A stretch of 64,000 bases of DNA. Source: Asterella californica. Lineage: Eukaryota; Streptophyta; Marchantiopsida; Marchantiales; Aytoniaceae. Where the stretch lies: NCBI GenBank assembly GCA_036924285.1, contig JAYKYS010000082.1, positions 1-64,000 on the forward strand, given 5' to 3'. Of this stretch, positions 11,591-23,900 are shown piece after piece. A model generated the notes under the pieces. That model was not told where the DNA came from and did not search any database. It was given only the letters and a program-made list of their open reading frames with translations. The translations under genes and the position numbers were made by a program. The first letter of the stretch is position 1. Each line of letters begins with the position of its first letter.

Positions 11591-12802
11591 CTGAAGGTGC
11601 TTGTATTTTATACCCAGATGCTGGGTGGAAATTCATTCGGTTCTAGTCCAGATCAAAGACTGAGAGTGCTCAGTACTGTCTACTAAGCCTTTTGAATCTG
11701 GTCCAATTGTGTCACGTGGGAGTTGGACACCTGCGACGTTGGAGAAGGTGACAAGCACAAAGCGTAGTCACAAACAGAAAATTTTTGTGCGGTGGATATA
11801 GCTACTGGCAAAGGTGAGGGTCAGACAAAGAGAGACACTTGCTGCAGCCACCGGCTAGTGATAGCCGCCAAAGAAGATAAATACAAGCCTAATTAGGTGG
11901 CAATAGGTGCTCATCCAAGTCAACCAGCATGTCAAGTACAACACATGCAACAAGGCTGATAGCTGTAAAAGTTCCGGCAAGTAATGCCATATATTCATAT
12001 CAATTGCCTGACAAACATGCAACTACACAGTCTACCCTGCGCTCCGTCACACATCTGTTCGATTGGTCTTGCTCAAATCAATGCAACATTTGAGACAGTT
12101 GTTATATAGTGACTTTTACTACAGCTTGATGCGCTCACAATAGATCTATCCATCTATCCACAGCAAACTGCTAGGCTTCATGGTCAGCAACTTTGTGCAT
12201 CGTTTGTGCCTTTGCAATCCACCCCTGCACAATAGATTGAACATAGCTGTTCAAGCTAATGACACAGCATCAGCGTTTGTCAAGTAGGTAATGACAAACG
12301 CATACTAGTCAGGATAAGGTAGCTAAGTGTGTACAGTAGCAATCAACTGCCTCCCAAACTTGTCTGTCTTAAGCAAGCTTGTACCACTTCGTTTCAGCCT
12401 GGAGGGCAGGTAAGTTATTGTGCACATCTGTCCCTGTCTCTTTGCTACTTAAACCTGTCAAGTGCCCAAACAACATCTGTACTGGTGGCCTGTCTTCTGG
12501 CATGCAAGCCATGTGGACCAGCCACCTAAATGCCGCAATCATTATTGGACATCACTAGAGATACTGTACTTTCCCGATTGTCAAGTGCTGATACATAGAA
12601 TATGAAACAGCACGCAATAATAACGTGACTACTTCTGTAATTGCAACTGAGTGATGGCATGCACTCTTGACACAGAAATGACTGGCCCTGATACAGGCAC
12701 CAAGGATTCACCGCTGTTTCCAACTGGGTGCACCCTGCAGTGTATGGCACTGTGTACGGATGTCACTTAGGCTCTTAAAGGCAGTTGCATGGCTGGGAGC
12801 CT
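11591..12802. other. Convergent intergenic region
   Basis: This stretch lies between the FHA-RING stop codon and the stop of the small minus-strand gene. A few short open frames exist (for example minus strand 12526-12750) but none has a recognisable motif or a clear splice context. Near 12260-12310 there is a small inverted word pair around TGACAAACG. I see nothing else. Confidence 0.5.
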
Positions 12803-13424
12803 TTAGCCCTTGATGTGACTCATGGTGCCGAAGCTCGAGGCCTTCAGCGCCATCCTTCTCCTATGTAAAATATGACATTTGCATCAGAACAACATGACAC
12901 TCACTGAGCAAGAGTGCAAAACAGCACCTTCAAATGCAAGTAGAGAGGGTAGCAACACACCTGCAACCCAGACGCCAGGCGGGCTGCGGTCAAGGCTTGC
13001 TGTGCTGCCCGCTGCGCAGCAGCAACACTGCAAACGTCTGACGGTCCTACATACTCATCGTCAATAAATTGCCCTGCCTGCTGCGTGATATCTGAGTCAT
13101 CAGGTATGAGCTTGATGCCACAGCCGTGCATTTTATCTTGATGCCAGGCCCCCTTAAAAGACCTGAAGTCACTTTGGCCTGGCTAGGTATTGCATTTTGT
13201 ACTTACACTACACTCAGCAGTGCCTGAGCTATGTCAACTTCACTCACATGCCGTCATGCCAGTGATACACCCCAAAACCCTCCATACGGTTGTCAAGAAA
13301 CTCCCCTTTGTACCTGTACATGTGGCAACACTTTATCACATATACTCAACAAGTGAAAGCACTGGAAGTTTACCACCTGCCTATCGCCGTCTGCAAAGAT
13401 GGACACACCGCGCAGGTGGCTCAT
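12803..13424 (-). CDS. Possible small protein of unknown family
   Basis: Three minus-strand segments join at phase 0 with usable splice signals. The first starts at ATG 13424 and reads MSHLRGVSIFADGDRQ before a GTGGTA donor. The second, roughly 12956-13150, begins after TTTTAAG and includes CGIKLIPDDSDITQQ and FIDDEYVGPSD, ending at GGGTTGCAG|GTGTGT. The third begins at TAG|GAGAAG and stops after HHESHQG. The product is about 98 aa, acidic in the centre, with an alanine-rich helix near the C-terminus and no signal peptide. I do not recognise the family. The acidic segment looks like real coding sequence, but the second acceptor is weak, so the model could be wrong or incomplete. Confidence 0.42.
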
Positions 13425-13610
13425 TTCTTCTTTGACTAGCCCCTCATATCTGTATTTGTACACTCCAAAACCTCAGCATACACAAGACACTGTATGTGCA
13501 CCTTCACCGAACGGATGACCACGCATAGCACTTTCTACCCAAAAACCCACTTGGATCCATCGGGCCAACTCACACTTTGCCAGCTGACGCTGGTGCTGTT
13601 TTGCGGCCGC

Positions 13611-14452
13611 ATGCCTCGGCTCGGACGTCAACCTGAAATGCTGCGCAGGTACATGAGTCACGCTTTGACTGAGCTTGTGGATGCCGTCCTTTCTGTTCAG
13701 CATCCGCCTGGAACTGCCGAGGTGCAGGAGCAAGCGTTTCGCTTACCGGTAACGCTCACTTCAAGTGCAGCTGAAGTGCCTGAAGTGGGCAAGGTCAGGG
13801 CATTTGGGGAGCAGACATATGGACAGCTTCAGCAAGAGCGGGAGGCAGGCGCCCTTAAGCTGGACCACCTGTTGCGGCACTCAAAGCGCAACAATCTGGT
13901 AGTCTTTGGAGTTCCTGAGTCTGTGGCCTACAGTCTACCAGCGGAGCTGGCACGCCACATGCAAGGCGTTCTGTTCCAGGCAGCCCCAGCCTCAGAGCTA
14001 ACCACAATGAGATCAGCTTACCGGTTGGGAAAGTGGAAGGAGGGTCAGCTCAAGCCTAGGGCAAAGCTGGTGGAGTTGATGTCAGTTGGGGCCAAACATG
14101 TAGCATTCCAAGCATCCAAGCGCCTCAGAGCAGCCCGCATACGCCTTGACGAGGACCTCACTACTCAGCAAATGCGACAGCGCAAGGACTATCCACAGAC
14201 TTCCAGTGTCTGAAGGCCAGGGGCTACAAGCCTTTCTTTAGGGGGGCAACCCTGAGGTACAGGGATGGCCCAGTCATCCGCAAGTGTGCTAGGGGTGAGG
14301 CCAACAAAGCTGTGGCAGCTGCGGCTCAGGCAGCTCGGGCAGCAGCACCTCCACCTGCCAGGCAGCCACGGCCTCAACGCACTTCTGTGGCCATCAACCC
14401 GTCTGAGTTGCTGCACCAGTCTGGGGTTACAACGTGGCCTTGGGTCCTTTGA
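13611..14452 (+). mobile_element. Non-LTR retrotransposon ORF1-like fragment, frameshifted
   Basis: The unspliced frame 13611-14213 carries the pattern of LINE ORF1 RNA-binding proteins: NNLVVFGVPES, then SAYRLGKWKEG, then KPRAKLVELMS, then RLDEDLTTQQMRQRKD. Similarity then continues in another frame, DFQCLKARGYKPFFRG and ATLRYRDG, up to the stop at 14450-14452. A single missing base near 14194 explains the switch. The second part ends in a basic alanine/proline tail. I see no reverse transcriptase after it. This is a dead, truncated copy. It might also be a domesticated gene, but the frame break argues against that. Confidence 0.75.
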
Positions 14453-15157
14453 CTGCTACAGAGGCTCAAGCTTTCAGTGATATTATGGGAGGATTTGGTG
14501 CCTCAGATGGTGGTATGTAGGCTTGCGGTGTTGCGTTGTTTCCGTTGCACCACGATACACATTGTTATGGGTTTTCTGTGGAGCGTATGCGCCATTTTAC
14601 ATGAAAGGCAATTGCAAATTGGTGACCCCCTAGGCTTTTCGCCCTGGGGGGTTTTCACAAACAGTTTTTGACAAAGTAATGATACTACGCAAGGGCACTT
14701 GTACCTTGCTGCATGTGATCAGTCTTGTTGACTGGCCGAATCATGTACAATCCTGGTCTGGGGGGTGTCTGGAGCGGTCTCGTGATCTAATCCCAAGTGC
14801 CAAATGTAAGAAACTTGCGAGCGCTTTGAAACCAACACTTTGCCACGCTAAACCCCTTCTATATGCAGCAGACTTTGACACGCTTACTTTGTTGAGATAC
14901 TCATACATTTCTCACATGCTTGCCTACGGTAAGCTCAGCAGGGATAAGGAAGAGCTTGCCCAAGACATGTGTCATTCAGTTGAGACTCAGGCTCATCAAT
15001 TCACTTACTTGCTCGCACTGATGCTAAAGTCAACAACTAACTGAATGTGAACTTACCAACAAAAGGGGTCTATAAGTTATGAGCGTCAGAATCAGCAACA
15101 AAAGTGCTTGAACTTGAAACTTCACATACAACGCTTAGGCATGGAATGAAGTGTTGT
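14453..15157. other. Probable retrotransposon remnant or intergenic DNA
   Basis: The stretch follows the ORF1-like fragment. Several short plus-strand frames are open (14477-14671, 14679-15044), but I cannot match them to a reverse transcriptase or any other domain. It may be decayed element sequence; nothing can be assigned. Confidence 0.35.
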
Positions 15158-15406
15158 TTAAGGTTTAGCAGATTGAGTTGTGCTGACAGCTGTACCTGAC
15201 TTTGGGCGGAAAGTGTAGATCCCATGCGGAAATGGTTCTGGAGTTCGAGCCGTGAAGGCGCTGGTACTGCTGGGCTTCAGCAAGACTCCTTCACCCCAGG
15301 CCTTTTCAATGGAGCTGATAAAGTCTGCTGGACTACCAACCTCAGCAACAGTATCAAAACTGATGATATCGCCTGACCCTTCTCGTTTCACTGTGATAGC
15401 AGCCAT
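15158..15406 (-). CDS. Hypothetical 82-aa reading frame
   Basis: An open minus-strand frame starts at an ATG (second in-frame Met, near 15403) with MAAITVKREGSGDIISF and ends in TTQSAKP-stop. The composition looks coding: mixed charge, IEKAWGEGVLLKP in the centre, and a proline-rich tail. A possible 3' splice site (TTTGCAG) lies just upstream, so it could be the last exon of a longer gene. No domain is recognised and no partner exon is identified. Confidence 0.3.
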   Translation of the reverse strand: MAAITVKREGSGDIISFDTVAEVGSPADFISSIEKAWGEGVLLKPSSTSAFTARTPEPFPHGIYTFRPKSGTAVSTTQSAKP

Positions 15407-15408
15407 TG

Positions 15409-16380
15409 ACAAACCTGCAAACTCTGGACAATGTCACCAAGCAGTGATACACACCAGTTGCATTTGCTTTACACAGCTGTGACAAGTTTAAATGTGTGCA
15501 AAGGATGACTTAAAGCCCCTGGTAGACCTCAGCCCATAGTAAGTTGCAAAGAACTGCAGGAATATGCAGCAGATTTGGAGAATTTGCTTTTTCAAGACAG
15601 CAAGCAGAGCAATAGCAAAAAAGACTGTGCTGGAGGCTGCACCTGCCACCAGGCTGTTGTACAGCCAAGCGATTGTACCAACCTGCCAGACTTGTTTCTG
15701 GAAGTTCTAGTGTGACGTGTGGTCCTTAAAATGGTAAACTCCATACCTTGCACCCTATTGCCCAGGTTGGCACATTATCAATAGATGGAGCATGCTGCTG
15801 CTGCGGTCTGAGTCATCGGAGCCTGAGAGATCTGACAGACCTATGACACAACATGTGGTGACAAAGAGTCTGTGCACCTCCCATCACTGCATGCTGATCT
15901 CTCAAGCAGAAACTGCAGTTATCCAATTCTATGTAGACAACCCACAGCGCGCAAGTGCACATACCTTTCAGCAAGGACAGGCTGCTTGCCGAAAGTGAAG
16001 CCTTCCATTGACAAGGAAGACCGGCAAGAACGGGTCCCAGACGTAATTGCTCCCCTGAGCTTGCAGGGTACTGCTTCCGAACGACGGCTCGTAGCAGCCA
16101 ATGTCTGTTTCGTTATGTCAGCGAGTGCACCATACAGATGCTGTGTTGATTCTCGACATGTTGGTGCTATCCCACAGCAGGTCTGCTGCTCAACAGCAAG
16201 TATGATCCCGTAAGACAACAGCTGCAGCAGAAGCTCTTAAAATTCTTCTTCTAAAATTCTTCTTCTGATGCTTCCTCGGCCACACTCGGCTTTCACACTG
16301 TATGGGTAATCTTGCTAGCTGTAGCCGCACATCGGTGGCACCACGGCCGCTGCTCACAAGCTGCCTAGCATCTTGCAGGC
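15409..16380. other. Upstream region of the ATP11 gene
   Basis: No reading frame here shows a domain. The stretch ends at the ATP11 start codon and should contain its promoter and 5' UTR. A short direct repeat (AAAATTCTTCTT twice) is at 16238-16265, immediately before a C-rich segment. Confidence 0.5.
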
Positions 16381-17465
16381 ATGCTAAGATCAGCACCCCA
16401 GCTCCGAGGCTTTCTGCGGCATTTATCAGCAACCGAAAGTCACAGATGCATCAGCAGCAGTCAGACTGTTTCGGCAGCGTTTGGCAGTACTTTGCCATCT
16501 CCTACCAAACTTGAAGCCATAGTAAACATGGAAAAGATGCTACAACGGACCCCTGAACAAGTTGGCATTCTGTGGCAGGAGGTCAGCCTGGTCCCCACGT
16601 GCCTTCTGCTGGGAATTGCCTGATCACAACTACCAGCGTTTGCGTACAATGCAGCACCATGCCAAAGATCAGAATGCAGCAGTTTTGGGAAGCAAAGAAT
16701 GGAAAGCATATTCAACAAGGGCCAAAGCATGGTAGTGTAATTTGTTTCTTGATGCTTCCCCTGACCCTGAGATTGAGTGAACTTGCATGCTGCAGTCCTT
16801 ACTTTGTCATTCCTCTACGCAAACCTCAGGGAGGATACTTGACCATTGTATTGCAGCACCAGCTGCCACTAGTCATATTTACCACTCTAGAGGAATTCCG
16901 CAGGTGAACTCACCTGATTGCAGTCTCACACCCACCTTGCCCATTTGGTGATGCCAATCCGTTGCTCCTTTGCAGCCTGAAAGACCAGGCACCGCCACAT
17001 TTGGCAATCACACACTATACTGAGCTTCTTGAAGACAAGGGTTTGGTTTTGGCCAAGGCTGATGCAATCAGCCCTCACCTGATCTCCGTTGCTGAGGTGA
17101 ACATGTGCTTGAGCGTTTTTGTTGACTGTCAACACATTGGTATGGTCTTGACAAAGTATTTCCTGGTAAGCACCATATTGTGCAGCCGCCACAGTCACCA
17201 CAATGGTCCTGTGACTGGGTTGTTTCTGCTTGACAGTGTCACTTGCGACTTTTAAAGTCTGCAAGCCAGCCTGGTGGAGATAAATCAGATTCTTACTTTG
17301 AGACTTTGACTGCAGGCCCGAACATTGATGACCCTGACATATGCATTCTATAGCGACCCTGTCAGCTTCTTGCATGTGCACAACTTCAACCACAGTCCTG
17401 CAGAATTTAATTTTGCAGAGTTAGCCAAAGAACTAGGGATTGGCGCTGACGTGCATGCGCTATAG
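16381..17465 (+). CDS. ATP11: ATP synthase F1 assembly factor ATP11 (ATPAF1)
   Basis: Five exons join in phase: 16381-16581, 16655-16731, 16796-16903, 16976-17096 and 17316-17465 (218 aa). ATP11 binds free F1 beta subunits in the mitochondrial matrix so that they can assemble with alpha. The N-terminus is a typical mitochondrial presequence, rich in Arg, Ser and Leu without acids (MLRSAPQLRGFLRHLSA). Family blocks follow in order: LEAIVNMEKMLQRTPEQV and ILWQE, then the CPYFVIPLRKPQGGY block, TTLEEFR, HLAITHYTELLEDKGLVL, and a C-terminal TLTYAFYSDP and VHNFNHSPAEFNF. Length is short relative to animal homologues but normal for the core domain. The gene ends about 490 bases from the convergent end of the large kinase-fold gene. 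Confidence 0.95.
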
Positions 17466-17649
17466 ACATGCACATCAGATGCGCAAGCTAAGCATGGCAT
17501 CAATATCATGGCGCCCTGCAACTCTGGGCTTGGCTTCTTCCGCTGTATTAAAGATATGCATCTGGTTTTTCTGATGGGTGCTGTTCTTGAGTCAGAACCT
17601 ACAAACGTTGGACAGCATGAGCTCCAGCAGCTTTTGGAGACACGTTGGA

Positions 17650-17697
<48 letters not shown>

Positions 17698-17956
17698 TTT
17701 CACAACTTGTATGCTGTTACGACAGTATTTGCTTTCATACCGCTTGCCATTACTGACTTTTGTGTCAGCTTCCTTCAAGCTAAAATGCACGCTGTGAAGA
17801 CACAGCTTGGATAGCTACCTACACACTTGGTTAAATTGCAGGGCCCTCCAGCAGCTACAGTAACTAAGTTATACACATTCTGTAATTTCAGCTACAATGT
17901 AAGCATCCTGCATGGCATGTGGTGAGTATGCAGCTGGCTATTTTGGACTGGCGTGT
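17466..17956. other. Convergent 3' region
   Basis: This stretch lies between the stop codons of ATP11 (plus) and the large minus-strand gene. It contains a (GT)n microsatellite and two TGTAA words at about 17881 and 17898 that could act as algal-type polyadenylation signals for ATP11. No coding evidence. Confidence 0.5.
17656..17694. repeat. (GT)n dinucleotide microsatellite
   Basis: About 19 uninterrupted GT units are followed by a T run. It lies in the intergenic 3' region between ATP11 and the large minus-strand gene. Confidence 0.95.
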
Positions 17957-20900
17957 CTAATGATCTTCTTCTAGTTGTAGTTGGCGAAGCTGTTGCTGTC
18001 GCCAGCTAACGAAGTCTGCTATCTGTGCTTGACTTGCAGCCTCCAGCATGGTCTTGTTGGCTGCTCTCGCATGTTTCCAGTCCTGCAGGGACCTCACACC
18101 GTCAGCTGAGTGCACAAAAACCGAGTAGTCCAATTGAGTATGCCACTATTCCATGGCTGCTATTACATTGAGATATGAACAAGGACATGTTTCTTCTATA
18201 CCATGCAAACTGTGAGTGTACCATCTGCATTCCAATGGTCTTTGGTGCTGCACCTCACCCCTGTTGTGTAACTCAAGTGATAACACAAACTTTAAGGTCG
18301 CAATCTTGGGCACAAAAACAGTGCCAGCCCTGCCTTCAGCAGCTGCATGCGAAAAAAATAGCAATAGTTGTGTCAAACTTCACAAACTTTACTTCGCAGT
18401 GGCAACAGATGAACAAAATCACCTATACTGCCATTGCAGAATGGTCCTACCTCTATATGAGCAGCGTATGAATCAGAAGCCTTGTTGTCGACAGGCTTCC
18501 CCACATCCACAGCAGCTGTTGGCTTCTCTTTTGCAGCATCTGCTATCTTCTGTGCTTTGATGCGCACAAAGTCATCTGGATGCAGCTCCAGTGGTTGCTC
18601 CTTCTTGCCTTTGGGGACCGGCTTGAGAGTGATGATGTCCCTGTGCTGTTCAGTTGCTGCACTGACCTCAGCGGCTCTTGCCTTGTGTGCTTCCACAACA
18701 GCATTTACCTGCTTGAGCCGGTCCTTCTGACCTTCGTTCCACTTGGCAAAGGCTGCCTGCCATCCAACAGAAAGCCTTGCAAAACGGAACTGAGTGCCAT
18801 GACATGTTACGCTGGTGACACACGAGGTACGCAAACACTATGAGGCTGGATGCCCAAGTGGGTTGTGCCTCTGCCATTTTTATACGCTCACCAGGACAGC
18901 ATATATATGTATATGTACAAAATGACATACATGTTTGGTGGCACTGGAATTACTTGACAAGCTTCTGCTGATTGAGCGACTGTATGCGCCATTGGCTGCC
19001 ACAAGGTTGCACGCTGCACCCAGTAGCTCAACAGAAAGCTAGGTAAAATGGACATCAGCAACATGACAGGTTATATTGGACACATGCAGCACATGAGACA
19101 TGAACAAACTATTGGGCCAGATGGCACATGCCTTCTCACCCTGCCAGTCTGACCATACTAACCAGAGTAGAACGCACACTTCTATAAATACGTATATTCA
19201 GATTTATGTACATGTTTGATGGCACTGGAACTGCTTGATAAGCTTTTGCTTTACTGACCAACTGTATGCGCCACGAACGCTGCACCAGACAGCTCAACAT
19301 ATGCAGGCACACAGACGCAGCAACTTGGCTACCCATGTAATTCAGGAAACACCCACCTGAGAGTACTTTTGCTTTGAGTCATCAGGCACAATTGGACAGA
19401 CTTTGGCATCTGCAGTTGGCAGCAGCTGCAATTTCCAGAAGACATCAAAGGGCAGCATGCCGTGCTCCCCAATCTGAAATTCGGACCTTGCTGGGTCCAG
19501 GGCCAGCTGCAGCAGGTACTTGCCAGCTGGCAGCCACTCCCCGGCAATGGTCACATGACTGTCGCCAGGCCAGTCCTTCAAGCTCTGTATACACATCACA
19601 AGCCTGAATAGTGACACATTTTGGTCTATGCAACGGTGCAATGGACAATCTGTAGCAAAGTATGCTGTCAATGTTTGCAGCTGGTTCTGATGACCAAGGG
19701 GCGCGGGGTGTGTGTGAGTTTGGGGGGGGGGGGTAAGAGGTGTACCTTAACATCATCACCCCACTGAGCGGCAGCTGCAGCTATGGGGGTAATCATGACT
19801 TGGCATGCCACCTCATTCTTCCCACTCCTGTGCAAACAGCTTATCAGATGTACAGTGTGTGCACTTGATTAGGCCCATGGCCGTAACCACAGCACACATC
19901 ACTTGGAGCCTTGATTTGGCGTAAGGCTGGCTGCAGTCTTGTCATCAATACTTGGTTGCAATGCAAACAAAGACATCTTCATGAAAGACAGTGCGCACTG
20001 TCAAACACAATGCACACTGTCTGATTGTGCCATGCCAAGAGTGTTGTACAAGGTCACAGGAGAGTGCAGAAGGCTGGCTGTGAGAAGCCAAAAGAGGAAG
20101 AAGCAGAGACAGCTGACCTGGTGGTGACATGTGCATGCAGAGTTAGCAGAGTGCGCTGGGTGGGGCTCATCAGATATCGCCCCAGAATGAGGTGCTGGTT
20201 GGCCTCATACTTGCCTGCACAACATCAACAATAGGTTGCTCTACACTTTGCATCAAAAGCAAGAGTGTTCTACAAATGTGCTGGCCCTTATGCATGAAAG
20301 GCCCTTGCCAACGTGACTGACTGCAAATATCACTTCAAAGAAAGGCCCTTGCCATCGTGGTTGACTGCAAATATCACTTCAAAGGCATGATGATTACATG
20401 TAAGACAATTGTTAAAGCATGGCTCAAAGGGGGGTACGGCATGCCCCTCCTGCCCACCTGCAACCCGCTGCTGTGATGTAAGCTCTAGGGTCATGGTGAA
20501 TGACAGTAACGGCCATTGAAACCCTTCGCAATTCCCACAACAATGAACGGAAGGAGAGAGGCATGAGCAGGGGGTCTGACACAAGAATGCTTTCAACCAA
20601 ATTGCAGTAGTGGTCTTGCACAGCACATCACAGCAAGCAGTCAGAACAAGGATCACAAAGGACGTTGCATGAGAAGATGCAGACATCCTGCTTTACCCTC
20701 AAAGAGGTCCTGTCTTGAAGAGGGCCATTGAGACCAGCCCTGCAGGGGCTGCTGGCAGATGAGGTTGAGGCGCCAGGCAAGTGAGGGCACCTCCTCGGGG
20801 CACTCAGAGTGGGCCAGCACTGTGTAGCCCTCCTTGTTGACAGGCAGCAGCAGCGGCTGTGTTCGATGAACCAGGAACTGTGTCTCCTACATTGCCATCC

Positions 20901-23900
20901 AGTCAACATCATTAGGTACGGATCGGGCGGGGAGGGTAAAGGAAGGGATAGGGAGTGGGTTTGTAGTGGCAGAGGGGAAAAGGGCAGGGAAAGGCCAAAG
21001 GTTGTGAGAAGGACACACACACAGGTCCAGTTCAATGAGAGGCTCCCTGAGAAGAGCCAGCACCTGTGAGGTGTCATTGTCCAAGAGGACAAGAGAGGCT
21101 GCTTTGAGGAGGGCTTCCCCAGCCACCTGCAAGTCCAGCTCTAGTCTGCAGGCCTGACTCAGCTTGAATGTGTAGCGGGACCAGAGGGCCCAGGTGTGAG
21201 GGGGGTGGGGCCCTACCCGCCCCTCACACTTCTGCACTGCCAGACCTTCCCGGTCCTGAAGAACCTGCGGCATTCACAAGCCGCACTTTGGTGTTGTGAT
21301 GCGCTGCGCTGCGCTGCCCTGTGCTGTGCTGTGCTGTGCTGTGCTGTGCTGTGATGTGCTGTGATGTGATGTGATGTGATGTGATGTGATGTGATGTGCT
21401 GTGATGTGATGTGATGTGATGTGATGTGATGTGATGTGATGTGATGTGATGTGATGTGATGTGATGTGATGTGATGCGCACACATGTATATCCTACAATG
21501 AATGAAAAACCCCATGAAGGAGCAGATGAAAGAAAGAAAGAACGATGTGAACGAGTAGGTGAATGAGCGAGTGGTTGTATGGGTGGATGAGTGAGTGCCT
21601 TCGGAGCAGAAACTAGCCAAGCAGCCAAGAATTGCAGCAGTACTGCTGGTGTAGGGCTTACAGCAATGCCGGGTGCTAGCAGGCTGAAAGCAGCGGTCAG
21701 AGGCGCACCTTGTCCAGGGTGTCCAACTGGAATGGGACACTGCAGCGTAAGTCCAGAGCATATAAGCTGTGAGGGTTGGTGAGTAAGCGTGCCAGGTGGC
21801 GGCCTGCAGGCAGGCTAAGGCGGGCTGCTGCAGCTGTGGGAGTATGTAGCTGCAGCAGGGAAGCCCTGCTACCTGGCCCACCCTTGCCCCACTCAAAGGG
21901 CTCAATGGCCAGCTGGAAGCCTGCTGCCGGCCTGCTCAAAAGCTAAGGCAATCAGCATGTGCTTGCTTGCTCTCGGGCTTGATTTCACTTGGCAGATACA
22001 TTCACTTGACAAGCACACATTGGCTCTTGGTCAGTATGATGACATTGTTCTGCGTTCATTCATGAATTTGTTGTGCATGATCAAGCTGTTGTAATTGCTG
22101 CTTGTCAAAGCTGAGAGGAATGTGTTTTGAGGTATTGTAGTCTTTTACTAAGCTCTGCAATCTTGACACAACCTGTGCACAGGTGATTGGACCATCCCCA
22201 TTCACCAATGCAGGACCCCAACCTGTCCCACTACAACCATACAGTACCCTTATGTGACACTGATAGTATGACAACACATACTATGATACGTGTATGACAA
22301 ATCTAGTTTGATGAAGACACACATTCTCATGGTATTTCGTTTATTGAACAGCAGACTTCCAGAACTGAAGCCATGGTGCAGTAGCTAGACAGCACTTCAG
22401 CTACTGAATAGCATTGGGGTCATGACAAGGGCAGCACACCTGACAGTGGGTGCAAGGGGAGAGGGTAGGGGTCCTCCTGAGAAAGACACCATGAGGTGCA
22501 CTGGGTCCTTGCAGTCTATGAACAGGGCCGGCGTCTGTGCTGGCAGCCTTGAGTCTGTCCTGTCCAGCCGGCGAGTCTGGCTGAAGGTGTCTGGATTCTG
22601 CATAGTAGCAACAACAAGAAGTCTCAGTAAACATATATCATCATTGATGATGTAGTACCAGCACCACGAGCAAAGGGCACGTTTGATGCAAATGCGCAGC
22701 ATCAGAACGGCACAAGCGCCCCCTCAGCACCGTGACCCATGCATTTCTCTTCCATGGTGTCCAGAAGCTGCCTGAGCTGTGTTGGTGTGATTGGAGTAGA
22801 GGTTTTGTGTGTGGAGCGCAGTACCTGAGCGACTGTGATGGAGTGTGAAGATGCGACCAGGTCTGTGAGCTGCACCCAGGCGCTTGAGCCTGTGCCCTGA
22901 AGTACCTGCGCAATCTGACTGCCCCGCCACTTGGCTACGGCAACAATCTGCACACAGACAGCCCTAGATTGCCGTACAACAAGGATGAGATTTGGCTTGA
23001 GGCAGTGTAGCAACATCTGTGATGGCCAGTATGACTTAAGACAAACTGGAATTGAGCCCCAACATAGCAAAAATGATGACTACGATGCAGTGATGTGTGC
23101 CCCAAAGGACGCAAGATTTGGCTTTTGGCATAACATTCCACGCTTTGATTCACACAGAACAATAAGGACTGTGCCATCAGCCATGATTTGAGGGGTGGGG
23201 GGGGGGCCGACGGCAGGGTGGAAGGGGGGGAGGGGGGATGGGAGTTGGAGGGCAAGATGATCATCAATGTACATGCCTACAGCATGCCTCTGCAGGGGCA
23301 CACGTACACACACACACACACACCTGGCAGTGGTGTGAAATCAAGGTGGAGCAAGGTACAGGGCTGATGTCCCGGCTCAGCTTGTCCTGAGCCAGCACTG
23401 CCTGTCTGACACTGCCCACCACCTCACCAAAGTGCCCCACGGCAGACACCCGGCTGGAGGAGTCAGCATACATCTTACCCAGCAGCCTGCAGGCTTTCAC
23501 CATGTCAAAAGTGCTGATTTGAGTGAGTGCTTGATCTGATGATAATCAGCCATAAGGCTTGCTTGTGTTCATGCAGAAAACCTGATGGTGATCTACAGAG
23601 GACAGTCAGCAGTGGAAGTAGAATGTTTGACAGGTCTGCTGGGTCATTTGACGCCCGGTCCTGGACTTCTGTTCACATGTGCGATTGCAGCAGCTGTCTG
23701 TTATGCACTTGGATGCTGCTACCTGAATCTTGAGTGGATGTCACATACCCTAGGGCATACACACATGCTAAATGGGTATCATAATCAGATGATATGGTCT
23801 GATGTGCTTTAACAACTTGCTGAGCTGACCTGGCATGTTTGATCCAAGCTGCTATTCTGTGCTGCACATTGGGGCCAGAGTCATCCCCGCGAGGGATCAG

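Noticed and set aside
18668..18928. A separate small membrane protein starting MAEAQPTWASSLIVFAYL on the minus strand
   Set aside because: The following exon (FAKWNEGQKDRLKQ) joins better to the upstream exon ending DDSKQKYSQ, giving a continuous giant-gene C-terminus. The MAEAQ stretch is then intron.
21318..21478. CRISPR-like array of short repeats
   Set aside because: The units are contiguous five-base repeats with no spacers, and the genome is eukaryotic.
21213..21905. Long minus-strand frames with many His-Ile-Thr-Ser-His repeats
   Set aside because: They are translations of a five-base microsatellite, which is open in all frames. The true coding parts nearby are short exons of the giant gene in another frame.
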